This document shows, in pieces, positions 1-11,643 of a DNA stretch of 64,000 bases (the stretch's first letter is position 1; each line of letters opens with the position of its first letter). The notes beneath the pieces are model-generated. The model had not been told where the DNA came from, searched no databases, and saw only the letters and a list, made by a program, of their open reading frames with translations. A program made the translations under genes and the position numbers. This stretch comes from Teichococcus aestuarii (lineage in GTDB: Bacteria > Pseudomonadota > Alphaproteobacteria > Acetobacterales > Acetobacteraceae), in contig NZ_PDOA01000001.1 of the NCBI RefSeq assembly GCF_003116135.1, positions 372,001-436,000 on the forward strand, in the 5' to 3' direction.

Positions 1-765
1 ATTGCCCTCGCCGCGCATCCAGGAGCCGGCATGCACCTCGTAGACAGCCATGGGGCGCGTCGCCGGGTCGCCGGGCGGGATCTCGCGCGGCGCCGCGCGG
101 ATGGCCGCGGTATCGGCCACGATCGAGCCGGTGGCGGGGGCGGGCTCGGCCTGCCAGGCCACGGGGTCGGCCTTCAGCGGCAGGATGCTGCCATTCGGGT
201 CCAGCAGCTCGAACTTGTAGACGGCACCGACGCCGAGGCGGGGGATGAAGATCTCCCACACCCCGCATTCCTGGCGCAGCCGCATCGGGTTGCGGCGGCC
301 ATCCCAGCTGTTGAAATCACCCACCACCGAGACACGCTTGGCATTGGGCGCCCAGACGGCGAAGCGCACGCCGGGCACGCCCTCCACCTCCATCGGGTGG
401 GCGCCAAGGCAGCGGGCGATATCCTGGTGGGTGCCCTCCTTCAGCAGGTGGATGTCCAGCTCGCCGAGGAGCGGGCCGAAGGCGTAGATGTCTTCCGCCT
501 CCTGCACCACGCCGCCCCAGTCGATGTGCAGCCGGTAGTTCCCGGCCGGCACCGGGCCCTCGAACAGGCCGGTGGCGTGGAGCGGCGTCAGCGGATGCAG
601 GGTGCCATTCTCCGCCACCGCCGAGACGGCGGTGGCGCCGGGCAGCATGGTGCGCACCACACGCCCTGCCGGGGTGTCATGCGGGCCCAGCGCGGCGAAG
701 GGGTCGCCATGGCGGCCCTCCGCCAGGGCGTGGATGGCCTCGGGGGGCAGCGTGGTCTCGGCCAT
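1..765 (-). CDS. glgB: 1,4-alpha-glucan branching enzyme, N-terminal part (cut by window edge)
   Basis: The first 255 codons of GlgB are visible; the rest lies outside the window. GlgB cuts alpha-1,4 glucan chains and rejoins them through alpha-1,6 links. The visible part holds the N-terminal carbohydrate-binding fold, with VSVVGDFNSWDGR near residues 135-150, and the start of the GH13 barrel at YEVHAGSWMRGEG at the very edge. The catalytic residues are not in view. It begins 3 bases after the treS-maltokinase stop and is the third gene of the glgE-treS-glgB operon, so it should branch the chains that GlgE extends. Confidence 0.93.
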   Translation of the reverse strand, partial: MAETTLPPEAIHALAEGRHGDPFAALGPHDTPAGRVVRTMLPGATAVSAVAENGTLHPLTPLHATGLFEGPVPAGNYRLHIDWGGVVQEAEDIYAFGPLLGELDIHLLKEGTHQDIARCLGAHPMEVEGVPGVRFAVWAPNAKRVSVVGDFNSWDGRRNPMRLRQECGVWEIFIPRLGVGAVYKFELLDPNGSILPLKADPVAWQAEPAPATGSIVADTAAIRAAPREIPPGDPATRPMAVYEVHAGSWMRGEGN

Positions 766-768
766 GCG

Positions 769-4053
<3,285 letters not shown>

Positions 4054-4056
4054 GGA

Positions 4057-7000
4057 TCAGGCCTTGTCGGCGGCGCGGAGGCGCCAGATGGCGAAGGGCA
4101 TGGCGTGCGGGTCGAGGCGGAGACGGCGGTGGGTGCCCTGCCACACCTCCTCACCGCCCTGCATCAGGTTCTCGGCGACGAGGCCGGCGCCGTTCGGCAG
4201 GCCTATCGCGTACTGGGGCAGCTCGATATGGCTCTCCAGCGCCTGGTGCGGGTCCATCGAGACCGCGACCAGGACGACGTTCTCCCGCTCCGGCGTCATC
4301 TTCACGTAGAGCAGGATGCCCTCGTGGTTGGAGCGCAGGAAGGTGACGCCGAGATGCGAGTGCAGCGCCGGATTCTGCCGGCGGATGCGGTTCAGCGCGG
4401 TGATCTCGCCGGTGATGTTGCCCGGGCGGTCATAGTCCCACACCTTGATCTCGTACTTCTCGCTGTCGAGGTACTCTTCCTTGCCCGGCACGGGCCGCGC
4501 CTCGCACAATTCGAAGCCGTTGTAGACGCCCCAGAGGCCGGAGAGGGTGGCCGCCAGCGCGGCGCGGATCAGGTGCCCGGGCCGGCCGCTGTTCTGCAGG
4601 AAGACCGGGTTGATGTCGGGCGTGTTGACGAAGAAATGCGGCTTGAAGAAGTCGCGCACCGGCGGCTGGTTCAGCTCCTCCAGGTACTGCTGCATCTCCC
4701 AGGCGGTGTTGCGCCAGGTGAAGTAGGTGTAGGATTGGCCGAAGCCCACCTTGGCCAGCCGGTACATCACCTTCGGCCGCGTGAAGGCCTCGGAGAGGAA
4801 CACCACCTCCGGATCGCGCGCCCGCACCTCGCCGATCATCCACTCCCACAAGGGCAGGGGCTTGGTGTGCGGGTTGTCCACGCGGAACAGCTTGACGCCC
4901 TCGCCCACCCAGAACAGCACGATGTCGCGCAGCGTCAGCCACAGGGCCGGCATGGCGCCGGGCTTGTAGAAATCGACGTTGACGATGTCCTCGTACTTCT
5001 TCGGCGGATTCTCGGCGTAGCGGATGGAGCCGTCCGGGCGCCACTCGAACCATTCCGGGTGGTCGCGCAGCCACGGGTGGTCGGGCGAGCACTGGATGGC
5101 GAAGTCCAGCGCCAGCTCCAGCCCGTGCTGCGCGGCGGCGTCCCGCAGGCGGCGGAAATCCTCGATGGTGCCGAGCTCGGGGTGCACGGCGTCGTGCCCG
5201 CCCTCCTCGGAGCCGATGGCGTAGGGGCTGCCCGGATCGTCCGGCCCCGGCGTCAGGGTGTTGTTGCGCCCCTTGCGGTTCTTCTTGCCGATCGGGTGGA
5301 TGGGCGGGAAGTAGAGCACGTCGAAGCCCATGTCGCGCACCCGGGGCAGGGCGCGGATCACGTCGTCGAAGGTGCCGTGGCGGTTGGCGTCGCCGCTCTG
5401 CGAGCGCGGGAAGATCTCGTACCAGGAGGAGAAGCCGGCGGCGCGGCGCTCCACATCCAGCGGCAGCGGGGCCTCGCGCACGCGGAAGGGGCGGTCATCG
5501 GCCAGCGTCATCAGCCGCACCGTCTCGGGCGCGGTGAACAGGGCCACGGCCGTCGCGTCGTCGGCGCTGCGGAGCTGCGCGACCAGCCCGGCCAGCGCCT
5601 CCGCCTCGGCGCCGGAAAGGCGCGGCTGCGCCTTCTCCAGATGGATCAGCCCCTCCTGCCGCTCCAGCGCGATGCGCACGCCGGCGGCATGCTTCTTGGT
5701 GATCTCGTCGCGGAAGGCGGCGTAGTGGTCGACCCAGGCCTCCACCGTGTATTCGTGCCGGCCCACCCGCTCGGGCACGAAGGCGGCGGTGTAGATGTCG
5801 TTCACCGTGTGCACCATCGGCACCTCGCGCCAGCCCTCGGCGTCGGCGGCGCGCCAGAGCAGGCGGACGGCGATCTTGCCGTGCCCCTCGGTGAACACGT
5901 CGGCGGTGACGATCACCGCCTGGCCCACCGGGCGCTTCACCGGGAAGCGGCCCATGTCCACGGCCGGCTGCATGGCCTCGATGGCGATGCGGGGCGCCGA
6001 GATGGCCTGGCCGACGGCCTCTCCCTCATCGGCCAGAGGCAGCTGGATATCGGCCACGTCGTCGATCGGCATGCTGCGGATTTCTCCCGGCGCCAGCGCA
6101 AGCCGGCCCTCGGCGGTGATGGCGTTCTGCGGCAGGCTGCCCGGCCGGGGCAGCAATCCGGTGACCTGCGCGGCGGAGAGCTTCGCGGGGTGGCGCAGGG
6201 AGGGGTTCGCCAGCACCACCATCCGGCTGTCCGCAGCCTCGCGCAGCAGCGCCACCGGCGCGTGCGGGGCGGAGAGCAGGGCTGGCGCGGCGCGGCCCTG
6301 CGCGGCGGGCAGCCGGGCACGCTCCGCATTGGCCTCGCGCACCGCCCCCGTCAGGTCCAGCCTTGGCGCGCGGCGCAGCGCGGCGAAATCGCGGGCCTCG
6401 CCAGCGCCCTGGCCCATGCGATGGATGGCGCCATACTCATAGCCCATCGGCAGCATCCAGGCCGTGCCGGAGAGGGCCGCGAAGCGCAGGGCGCGCAGCG
6501 CGGCGCGGCCAGCCTCGGCACGGTCTGCATGGCGGGTGGCGAGGCGCGGGGCGAAGGGCGCCTCCGGTGCCGCCAGCAGCGGCGCCACGGGGGCGAGGCG
6601 GCTTACCTCGTCCGGCCACCACGCGGCCGAGAAATCCCACCAGGGCAGGGAGGATGCCACGAGGTCGAAGCCAGCGCCCGCCAGCCCCGGCACCGCGCCG
6701 GCCGGCAGGCCGGGCGCCCAGGCGATGAAGGCCGTATCCGGCGCCGCCTCGCGCGTGGCGGAGATCAGCGGCTGCCAGAACGCCTTCCCCGCGCCGGGCG
6801 AAAGGCAACGGAAGCCGGCGATGCCGGCCTGCGCCCATTCCACGAGCCGGGCGGCCCACCACGACCGCAGGGCGGCCGGCGCGGGATCAGCCAGCGCCAC
6901 CCCCGGCTGGCCACGCGGGTCCGGCGGCGCGTCCCGGTCGGGGTCGCCGGCCTTCCAGCCCGGGTTCTGGCGCAGCAGGACGGCGTCGCGCGCCATCCGG

Positions 7001-7389
7001 GCCGTGGGCAGGTCGAGGATCACCGAGAGACCCTGCGCGCGTGCCGCCTCGGCCAGCCCGCGCAGGGCCTCCAGCGCCGCGCCGCCGCCCAGCGCCGGGT
7101 GCAGCCGCGCGAGGTCGCGCGGCTGGAACAGGTCGCCCTCCAGGCCGGGCTCGAAAGGCGGCGCCAGGGCCACGCTGCCGAAGCCCAGCGCGGCGACGCG
7201 CCCAAACTCCTCCTTCCAGAGATCCATCGCTCCGGTGAGGGGTCCGACGGCAAGGGGGTTCATGTAATAGATGGCGTTGGGGAAAGCGGCATCAGGCAAG
7301 AGAGATGCGTCCTTTGTCGCCGGTGGCGTGGAAGGCTGTGGGCTCGCAACGCCGGGCGCCGCCCAAGGTTGCGTGAGGAAGGGCCGCAA
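4057..7389 (-). CDS. glgE: Alpha-1,4-glucan:maltose-1-phosphate maltosyltransferase with extra N-terminal domain
   Basis: GlgE transfers maltose from maltose 1-phosphate to a growing alpha-1,4-glucan. At 1110 residues it is about 430 longer than classical GlgE. The GlgE core begins near residue 460. It holds nucleophile D838 (FRVDNPHTKP), acid/base E867 (FLSEAFTRP) and D925 (NTPDINPVF); the 29-residue spacing of the first two equals that of Streptomyces GlgE. Residues 35-430 look like a second, degenerate GH13-type barrel (FPNAIYYMNPLAVGPLTGAM onward). The start is TTG at 7389, chosen because GGGAGG lies 8 bases upstream on the minus strand. It is first in the glgE-treS-glgB operon and divergent from egtB. 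Confidence 0.95.
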   Translation of the reverse strand: MRPFLTQPWAAPGVASPQPSTPPATKDASLLPDAAFPNAIYYMNPLAVGPLTGAMDLWKEEFGRVAALGFGSVALAPPFEPGLEGDLFQPRDLARLHPALGGGAALEALRGLAEAARAQGLSVILDLPTARMARDAVLLRQNPGWKAGDPDRDAPPDPRGQPGVALADPAPAALRSWWAARLVEWAQAGIAGFRCLSPGAGKAFWQPLISATREAAPDTAFIAWAPGLPAGAVPGLAGAGFDLVASSLPWWDFSAAWWPDEVSRLAPVAPLLAAPEAPFAPRLATRHADRAEAGRAALRALRFAALSGTAWMLPMGYEYGAIHRMGQGAGEARDFAALRRAPRLDLTGAVREANAERARLPAAQGRAAPALLSAPHAPVALLREAADSRMVVLANPSLRHPAKLSAAQVTGLLPRPGSLPQNAITAEGRLALAPGEIRSMPIDDVADIQLPLADEGEAVGQAISAPRIAIEAMQPAVDMGRFPVKRPVGQAVIVTADVFTEGHGKIAVRLLWRAADAEGWREVPMVHTVNDIYTAAFVPERVGRHEYTVEAWVDHYAAFRDEITKKHAAGVRIALERQEGLIHLEKAQPRLSGAEAEALAGLVAQLRSADDATAVALFTAPETVRLMTLADDRPFRVREAPLPLDVERRAAGFSSWYEIFPRSQSGDANRHGTFDDVIRALPRVRDMGFDVLYFPPIHPIGKKNRKGRNNTLTPGPDDPGSPYAIGSEEGGHDAVHPELGTIEDFRRLRDAAAQHGLELALDFAIQCSPDHPWLRDHPEWFEWRPDGSIRYAENPPKKYEDIVNVDFYKPGAMPALWLTLRDIVLFWVGEGVKLFRVDNPHTKPLPLWEWMIGEVRARDPEVVFLSEAFTRPKVMYRLAKVGFGQSYTYFTWRNTAWEMQQYLEELNQPPVRDFFKPHFFVNTPDINPVFLQNSGRPGHLIRAALAATLSGLWGVYNGFELCEARPVPGKEEYLDSEKYEIKVWDYDRPGNITGEITALNRIRRQNPALHSHLGVTFLRSNHEGILLYVKMTPERENVVLVAVSMDPHQALESHIELPQYAIGLPNGAGLVAENLMQGGEEVWQGTHRRLRLDPHAMPFAIWRLRAADKA

Positions 7390-7432
7390 TCCCGCAACCT
7401 CCCGGCGCCGGCACCGTTAGCGCTCAGGCCGG

Positions 7433-8716
7433 GTGTGTGCCCGGCCAACCACGATGAGGGAGGGCGCCCATGCCAGACTTCCATCCCGGCCACTTCCGGC
7501 ACTGGCGGAACGCATCCCGGTGCTGAGCGTCGCGGAGAAGGAGGACGTCGTCCTCGCCGCGCGCTGGCGGCGGGTCAGGCAGCACACCGACCGCCTCGCG
7601 GCCGCCCTCAGCGATGAGGATCAGTGCATCCAGTCGATGCCGGATGCGAGCCCCGCCAAATGGCACCGGGCCCACACCACCTGGTTCTTCGAGCAATTCG
7701 TGCTGGGCCCCAACCTCCCCGGCTACACCCCCTTCGACGAGCGCTTCTCCTACCTGTTCAACTCCTATTATGAACAGGTCGGGCCCCGCCACGCCCGGCC
7801 GCAGCGGGGGCTGCTCACCCGGCCCTCGGCCAGCGAGGTGGGAGAGTACCGCGCCCATGTGGACGCGGCGATGGAGCGCCTGCTGGAGCGCGGCGCGACG
7901 GCGGAGCTGGCCGATCTCGTCGAGCTGGGCCTGCAGCACGAGCAGCAGCACCAGGAGCTGCTGATCACCGATCTGCTGCACGCCTTCTCCTTCAACCCGC
8001 TGCGCCCCGCCATGATCCCGGACTGGCAGGAGCCGGCGCCCCCCTCGCGCGAGAGCGCGGCGATGCAGCCGCTGGAGGGCGGCATCGTGCGCATCGGCGC
8101 GCTGCATTCCGGCTTCGCCTTCGACAATGAGCGGCCCTGCCACGACGCGCTGGTGCCCACCGGGCGCATCGCCTCGCAGCTGGTGCGCAACGCCGAGTGG
8201 TGTGCCTTCATCGCCGATGGCGGCTACCGCCAGCCATTGCTCTGGATGGCCGAGGGCTGGGGCGCGGCGCAGCAGGGCGGCTGGGAAGCCCCGCTCTACT
8301 GGGAGAAGCGCGGCGGCCAGTGGTGCCAGATGACGCCCGGCGGGCTGCGCCCGCTCGATCCGGCGGCGCCGGTGCGGCATGTCAGCTGGTACGAGGCGGA
8401 TGCCTTCGCCCGCTGGGCCGGCAAGCGCCTGCCGACGGAGGAGGAGTGGGAGGCCGCCGCCCGCCGCGGCCTGCTGGAGGATGCCGGCCGCTTCGTCTGG
8501 GAATGGACCGGCAGCGCCTACCGCCCCTATCCCGGCTTCCGCCCGCCGCCGGGCGCGGTGGGCGAGTACAACGGCAAGTTCATGATCAACACCATGGTGC
8601 TGCGCGGCGGCTCGCTCGCCACGCCGCCCGATCATGCGCGGCTGACCTACCGCAATTTCTTCCATCCCGACCGGCGCTGGCAGTTCACCGGCCTCCGCCT
8701 CGCCGAGGAGCAGTGA
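7433..8716 (+). CDS. egtB: Ergothioneine biosynthesis iron-dependent sulfoxide synthase EgtB
   Basis: EgtB joins the sulfur of cysteine or gamma-glutamylcysteine to trimethylhistidine using iron and oxygen. The DinB-like N-terminal part carries the probable iron ligands H81 (HRAHTTWFFE), H169 and H173 (QHEQQHQE). The C-terminal part is a formylglycine-generating-enzyme fold ending in NFFHPDRRWQFTGLRLAEE. The start is unclear: GTG 7433 opens the frame, ATG 7454 and GTG 7520 are alternatives, and none has a good ribosome site. The only strong one (GAGGGAGG, 7456-7463) serves a short frame from ATG 7470. The stop overlaps the egtD region, giving a two-gene operon. Confidence 0.93.
   Translation: MCARPTTMREGAHARLPSRPLPALAERIPVLSVAEKEDVVLAARWRRVRQHTDRLAAALSDEDQCIQSMPDASPAKWHRAHTTWFFEQFVLGPNLPGYTPFDERFSYLFNSYYEQVGPRHARPQRGLLTRPSASEVGEYRAHVDAAMERLLERGATAELADLVELGLQHEQQHQELLITDLLHAFSFNPLRPAMIPDWQEPAPPSRESAAMQPLEGGIVRIGALHSGFAFDNERPCHDALVPTGRIASQLVRNAEWCAFIADGGYRQPLLWMAEGWGAAQQGGWEAPLYWEKRGGQWCQMTPGGLRPLDPAAPVRHVSWYEADAFARWAGKRLPTEEEWEAAARRGLLEDAGRFVWEWTGSAYRPYPGFRPPPGAVGEYNGKFMINTMVLRGGSLATPPDHARLTYRNFFHPDRRWQFTGLRLAEEQ
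7470..7526 (+). other. Possible 18-residue leader ORF overlapping the 5' end of egtB
   Basis: ATG 7470 follows GAGGGAGG at 7456-7463 and opens an 18-codon frame that stops at 7524-7526. The stop overlaps GTG 7520 of the egtB frame as GTGCTGA. This could be a coupled leader peptide. It could also be the true egtB N-terminus displaced by a one-base sequence error. No function is recognised. Confidence 0.3.
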
Positions 8717-8721
8717 CCCGC

Positions 8722-9669
8722 ATGCGTGCCGTCGCCACCGCCAAGGCCAGCGCCTTCGACCCGCTGGTTGCCGAGACCGCGCTGCGCGGCCTCGCCGCCC
8801 CGCGCAAGACCCTGCCGCCGCATCTGCTCTACGATCCCGAGGGCTGCCGGCTGTTCGAGGCCATCACCACCCTGCCGGAATACTATGTGACCCGCACCGA
8901 GCTCGCGCTGCTGCGGCAGGTGGGGCCGGAGCTGCGCGCACGCATCGGGCGCGGCGCCTCGGTGGTGGAATACGGCGCGGGCTCCGCCACCAAGGCGGCA
9001 TTGCTGCTCTCCGCCCTGGAGGCGCCGGCCGCCTACGTGCCGCTCGACATCGCGGAGGGGGCCGTGAAGGCCTCGGCGCGGGAGATCCGCGCGCGCTTCC
9101 CCGCCGTCGCGGTGCATCCGCAGGTGTGCGACTTCAACCGGCGCATCGCTCTGCCGCCGCTGCCGGCACCGCTGCTGGGCTTCTTCCCCGGCTCCACCAT
9201 CGGCAATCTCGACACCGAGGCGGCGCTGGCCTTCCTGGGCGCGGTGCGCGCCTCGCTCGGGCAGGGGGCGCGCTTCCTCGTCGGGGTGGACCTGCCGAAA
9301 TCGCCGGCGGTGCTGATCCCCGCCTATGACGACGCCGCCGGCGTCACAGCCGCCTTCAACCTCAACCTGCTGCACCGGCTGAACCGCGAGGCGGCGGCGG
9401 ATTTCGACCTGGCGCGGTTCTCACACCAGGCGGTGTGGAACGTGGCGGAGAGCCGCATCGAAATGCATCTGCGCAGCGACACCGCGCAATCCGTCTCGGT
9501 GGCCGGCGAGACGATCCATTTCAGCGCCGGCGAGAGCATCCATACCGAGAACAGCTACAAGCGCGCACCGGAGGCCTTCCAGGCCATGGCGCGCGAGACG
9601 GGTTGGCGGCCCGAGGCAGTGTGGCAGGACCCGCAGGGCCTGTTCTCCCTGCACCTCCTGGCGGCCTGA
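8722..9669 (+). CDS. egtD: L-histidine N(alpha)-methyltransferase EgtD
   Basis: EgtD methylates histidine three times with S-adenosylmethionine to give hercynine, the substrate of EgtB. The 315-residue protein shows the SAM-binding loop VVEYGAGSATK, the YVPLDIAEGAVKASA strand, the family signature FFPGSTIGNLDTEAALAFL and, near the C-terminus, SIHTENSYKR. ATG 8722 is preferred because GAGGAG at 8705-8710 sits 11 bases upstream. GTG 8713 would overlap the egtB stop but lies too close to that site. No egtC or egtE is nearby, and EgtB-EgtD pairs are common in proteobacteria. Confidence 0.95.
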   Translation: MRAVATAKASAFDPLVAETALRGLAAPRKTLPPHLLYDPEGCRLFEAITTLPEYYVTRTELALLRQVGPELRARIGRGASVVEYGAGSATKAALLLSALEAPAAYVPLDIAEGAVKASAREIRARFPAVAVHPQVCDFNRRIALPPLPAPLLGFFPGSTIGNLDTEAALAFLGAVRASLGQGARFLVGVDLPKSPAVLIPAYDDAAGVTAAFNLNLLHRLNREAAADFDLARFSHQAVWNVAESRIEMHLRSDTAQSVSVAGETIHFSAGESIHTENSYKRAPEAFQAMARETGWRPEAVWQDPQGLFSLHLLAA

Positions 9670-9694
9670 GCCGCAGGAGGGGAGGCCGGCGGAT

Positions 9695-9717
9695 GGGGGG
9701 AGGCGCTGCCTTCCCCC
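9695..9717. terminator. Hairpin between convergent egtD and DUF2383 gene
   Basis: GGGGGGAGGC (9695-9704) and GCCTTCCCCC (9708-9717) pair over 10 positions, one of them a G-T wobble, around a 3-base loop. It sits between two convergent genes with no T-run on either side, so a bidirectional terminator is only inferred. Confidence 0.42.
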
Positions 9718-9727
9718 TGCATCCTGC

Positions 9728-10366
9728 TCAGCGGTAGCGGTGGGAGGAGCGGCTCCGCAGCAGCCGCGCCGTCAGCACGGACACGGCGGTGACGACGATG
9801 GCGGAGAGGATCGGGTTGCTCGTCACCGGCTGGGTCAGGCGGTTGAAGCGCGCGACCAGCCCGCTGCCTTGCAGGGCCAGCGCCTGCTCCTGCGGCTCGT
9901 CATGGTCCAGCATGGCGGCATAGCGGTCGCGCGTGGCGCGCACCTGGCGGTGCTGGCGCTGCAGCAACTGGCGTGCCTCCATCGGCAGGTCGGCGGCCAG
10001 GGCCTCGTCATACGCATCTTCCAGCGCCGCCTCGCCGCGCACCACCTCGCGCAGCACCCGCAGCCGGCCCTGGCCGAACAGCGTACCCTTCAGGTCGAGG
10101 AAGGCACGGTGCGCCGCCCCCAGCGTGCTGCCGCCCTTGCGCGGCGCCTCGTCATGCTGCCGCAGCAGGGCATCCACATCCTGCGCCATCTTCTCGCGCT
10201 TCTCCGCGAGTTCCGTGAACTCGATACGGAGGAACCGGTCATGGGTCAGGCGGCGGCCCTGGTCGTAGCCGCGGTGGCTGTCATGCAGGTAGGCGCTGAG
10301 GGTCTTGAGGGCGGAGGGCTCGATCCCGTCGGCGGCGGCGACCATCTTATCTTCGCTTGTTGTCAT
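9728..10366 (-). CDS. DUF2383 (PA2169-type) four-helix-bundle stress protein
   Basis: This 212-residue protein begins MTTSEDKMVAAADGIEPSALKTLSAY and has the long helical, ferritin-like pattern of DUF2383 proteins over about residues 15-150. One hydrophobic helix lies near the C-terminus (NPILSAIVVTAVSVLTARLL), suggesting a membrane anchor. Its biochemical role is unknown. ATG 10366 is chosen over the longer open frame because GGAG lies just upstream and because an EcfG-type promoter lies 53 bases before it (10444-10419). It appears to be part of the general-stress set with the neighbouring small genes. Confidence 0.85.
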   Translation of the reverse strand: MTTSEDKMVAAADGIEPSALKTLSAYLHDSHRGYDQGRRLTHDRFLRIEFTELAEKREKMAQDVDALLRQHDEAPRKGGSTLGAAHRAFLDLKGTLFGQGRLRVLREVVRGEAALEDAYDEALAADLPMEARQLLQRQHRQVRATRDRYAAMLDHDEPQEQALALQGSGLVARFNRLTQPVTSNPILSAIVVTAVSVLTARLLRSRSSHRYR

Positions 10367-10418
10367 GCCTGTTCTCCAGCTTACAGGGCCATGCTGGGCA
10401 CGGCCGCTCTGCCGGAAG

Positions 10419-10444
10419 AACGCCCGAGACCCGCCGATCGTTCC
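10419..10444 (-). promoter_or_regulatory. EcfG-type stress promoter upstream of the DUF2383 gene
   Basis: On the minus strand GGAAC (10444-10440) is followed after exactly 17 bases by CGTT (10422-10419). This matches the GGAAC-N16/17-CGTT consensus of alphaproteobacterial EcfG sigma factors. The implied leader before ATG 10366 is about 50 bases. Confidence 0.65.
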
Positions 10445-10571
10445 AGCTTGGCCGCCCACGAGCGTGATCTCGGCAGGGCCGGAGGCGGTAGAAGATGAGG
10501 CCCTGCCGGCCCGGCACCCTGCCGGCCCGGCACAGGGCATGGCCGCGGGCGCGCCTCCCCGATTCCGCTCC

Positions 10572-10874
10572 TCAGGGCTTGGTCGTCTCGGGGGGCGGGT
10601 TCATCGGGCCGGCCTTGCCGTACTGGGTGTCGGGCAGTTGCCGCTGCGCCCCTTCCGGCAAGGGCTTCGGATCGGGGTCCTGCTCGTGCGAGGTGCCGGG
10701 CGAGGGAGGTTCCGGGCTGGGTTCCGAGGGAGCATTGGCTGGGTCCCTCGGCGCCACGCCACCGGCTCCGGTTTCCGGCGTCAGCTGGGCCTGCTTCGCC
10801 GCGCGCTGCCCCTCCGGGGCCTCAGCCTCGCCATCGCCATGGGGCGGACGCGGCGGGGGGCGGGTGTTGGACAT
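10572..10874 (-). CDS. Small proline-rich hypothetical protein
   Basis: This 100-residue protein is not recognised. It is hydrophilic and very rich in Pro, Glu and Gly (MSNTRPPPRPPHGDGEAEAP at the start), has no membrane segment and is probably disordered. AAGGAG lies at good spacing before ATG 10874, which supports translation. It follows the 70-residue gene by 19 bases and is probably co-transcribed with it and with the KGG-repeat gene. A stress-related role is inferred from position only. Confidence 0.6.
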   Translation of the reverse strand: MSNTRPPPRPPHGDGEAEAPEGQRAAKQAQLTPETGAGGVAPRDPANAPSEPSPEPPSPGTSHEQDPDPKPLPEGAQRQLPDTQYGKAGPMNPPPETTKP

Positions 10875-10893
10875 GTCTGGCTCCTTGCCCCGT

Positions 10894-11106
10894 TCAGGCG
10901 GCGCTGGCCACTTTGGCCGGCATCAGGGCCATGCCGCGGTCGCGCTCCACCTCAGGGCGCGGCCGCAGCTGCGTCAGCACGGCGCCGGCTTCCCGCGCCA
11001 TCTGCCGATGCGCCGCCAGACGCTCCGCCAGCGCGGCGCGCAGAGCGTAGGAGGGGCTGTCGGCGGCGGAACGGGTGGTCAGGGGCACGATGCTGTCGAT
11101 GGCCAT
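10894..11106 (-). CDS. Small hypothetical protein (70 residues)
   Basis: This protein is not recognised. It is a short, mostly helical, positively charged protein (AALAERLAAHRQMAREAGAV in the middle) with no cysteine and no membrane segment. AGGAG precedes ATG 11106. It lies 62 bases after the KGG-repeat gene and 19 bases before the proline-rich gene, and no separate EcfG-type promoter is seen in front of it. It is therefore probably read from the promoter at 11572-11548. Confidence 0.6.
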   Translation of the reverse strand: MAIDSIVPLTTRSAADSPSYALRAALAERLAAHRQMAREAGAVLTQLRPRPEVERDRGMALMPAKVASAA

Positions 11107-11168
11107 GGAAGGCTCCTGCGGGGCCGGTTGGGGGAGGGCGGACCGGCGCTGCCGCGCCGGCCAGCGTC

Positions 11169-11459
11169 TCAGGTTTCGTCGGAAGGCGGGCTCTTCTGCT
11201 GCGTGCGGCCGTGCGTGGCCTGGCCGCCCTTGCGGCCCGCCTGCGCGGCGAGGGTGCGATCGCGCGAGAAGGACCGGTCGGCAGCCTGCACGGCCTGGCC
11301 ACCCTTGCGGCCGGCCTCGGCGGCGAGGGCCGGATCCTGCGCGAAGCTCCGCTTGGCGGCGGGCACGCTCTGGCCGCCCTTGGAAGCAATGGTGCGCTGC
11401 TTCGCCTCATCCATTGATGCGAAGCCTTGCTTGCCACTGCCGGTGCGGGACTGGGACAT
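11169..11459 (-). CDS. KGG-repeat stress-induced protein
   Basis: This 96-residue hydrophilic protein contains three KGG motifs (ASKGGQSV, AGRKGGQAV, AGRKGGQAT). The last two sit in a repeated unit of about 24 residues, and the protein is rich in Gly, Ala, Gln and Lys. This is the pattern of the KGG/Con-10 family of general-stress proteins such as E. coli YciG, whose mechanism is not settled. ATG 11459 is chosen over an upstream in-frame start because AAGGGAG lies before it. An EcfG-type promoter lies about 90 bases upstream. It probably leads a three-gene unit. Confidence 0.85.
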   Translation of the reverse strand: MSQSRTGSGKQGFASMDEAKQRTIASKGGQSVPAAKRSFAQDPALAAEAGRKGGQAVQAADRSFSRDRTLAAQAGRKGGQATHGRTQQKSPPSDET

Positions 11460-11547
11460 GGGAAACTCCCTTCGGGAGCCGCGCGGCTTGCCACACGGCC
11501 GGAGGTGGACAACGAAGCCCGGCACCGCTTGGCCCAGGCTTGCCATC

Positions 11548-11572
11548 AACCGCTCCGCCGTGGCCAAGTTCC
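11548..11572 (-). promoter_or_regulatory. EcfG-type stress promoter upstream of the KGG-repeat gene
   Basis: On the minus strand GGAAC (11572-11568) is followed after 16 bases by GGTT (11551-11548). The -35 element is exact and the -10 keeps the GTT core. It lies 89 bases before ATG 11459. Confidence 0.55.
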
Positions 11573-11643
11573 GGTTGCAGGGCCAGCTCGGCCACTCCCC
11601 CCGAAAACTTCCCTGTGATTGGTCCCGCAGCCATCGCCTTCGG

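Noticed and set aside
7505-7529. GGAAC-N16-CGTC inside the 5' end of egtB, resembling an EcfG promoter
   Set aside because: The -10 reads CGTC and the site lies within coding sequence, so chance is more likely.
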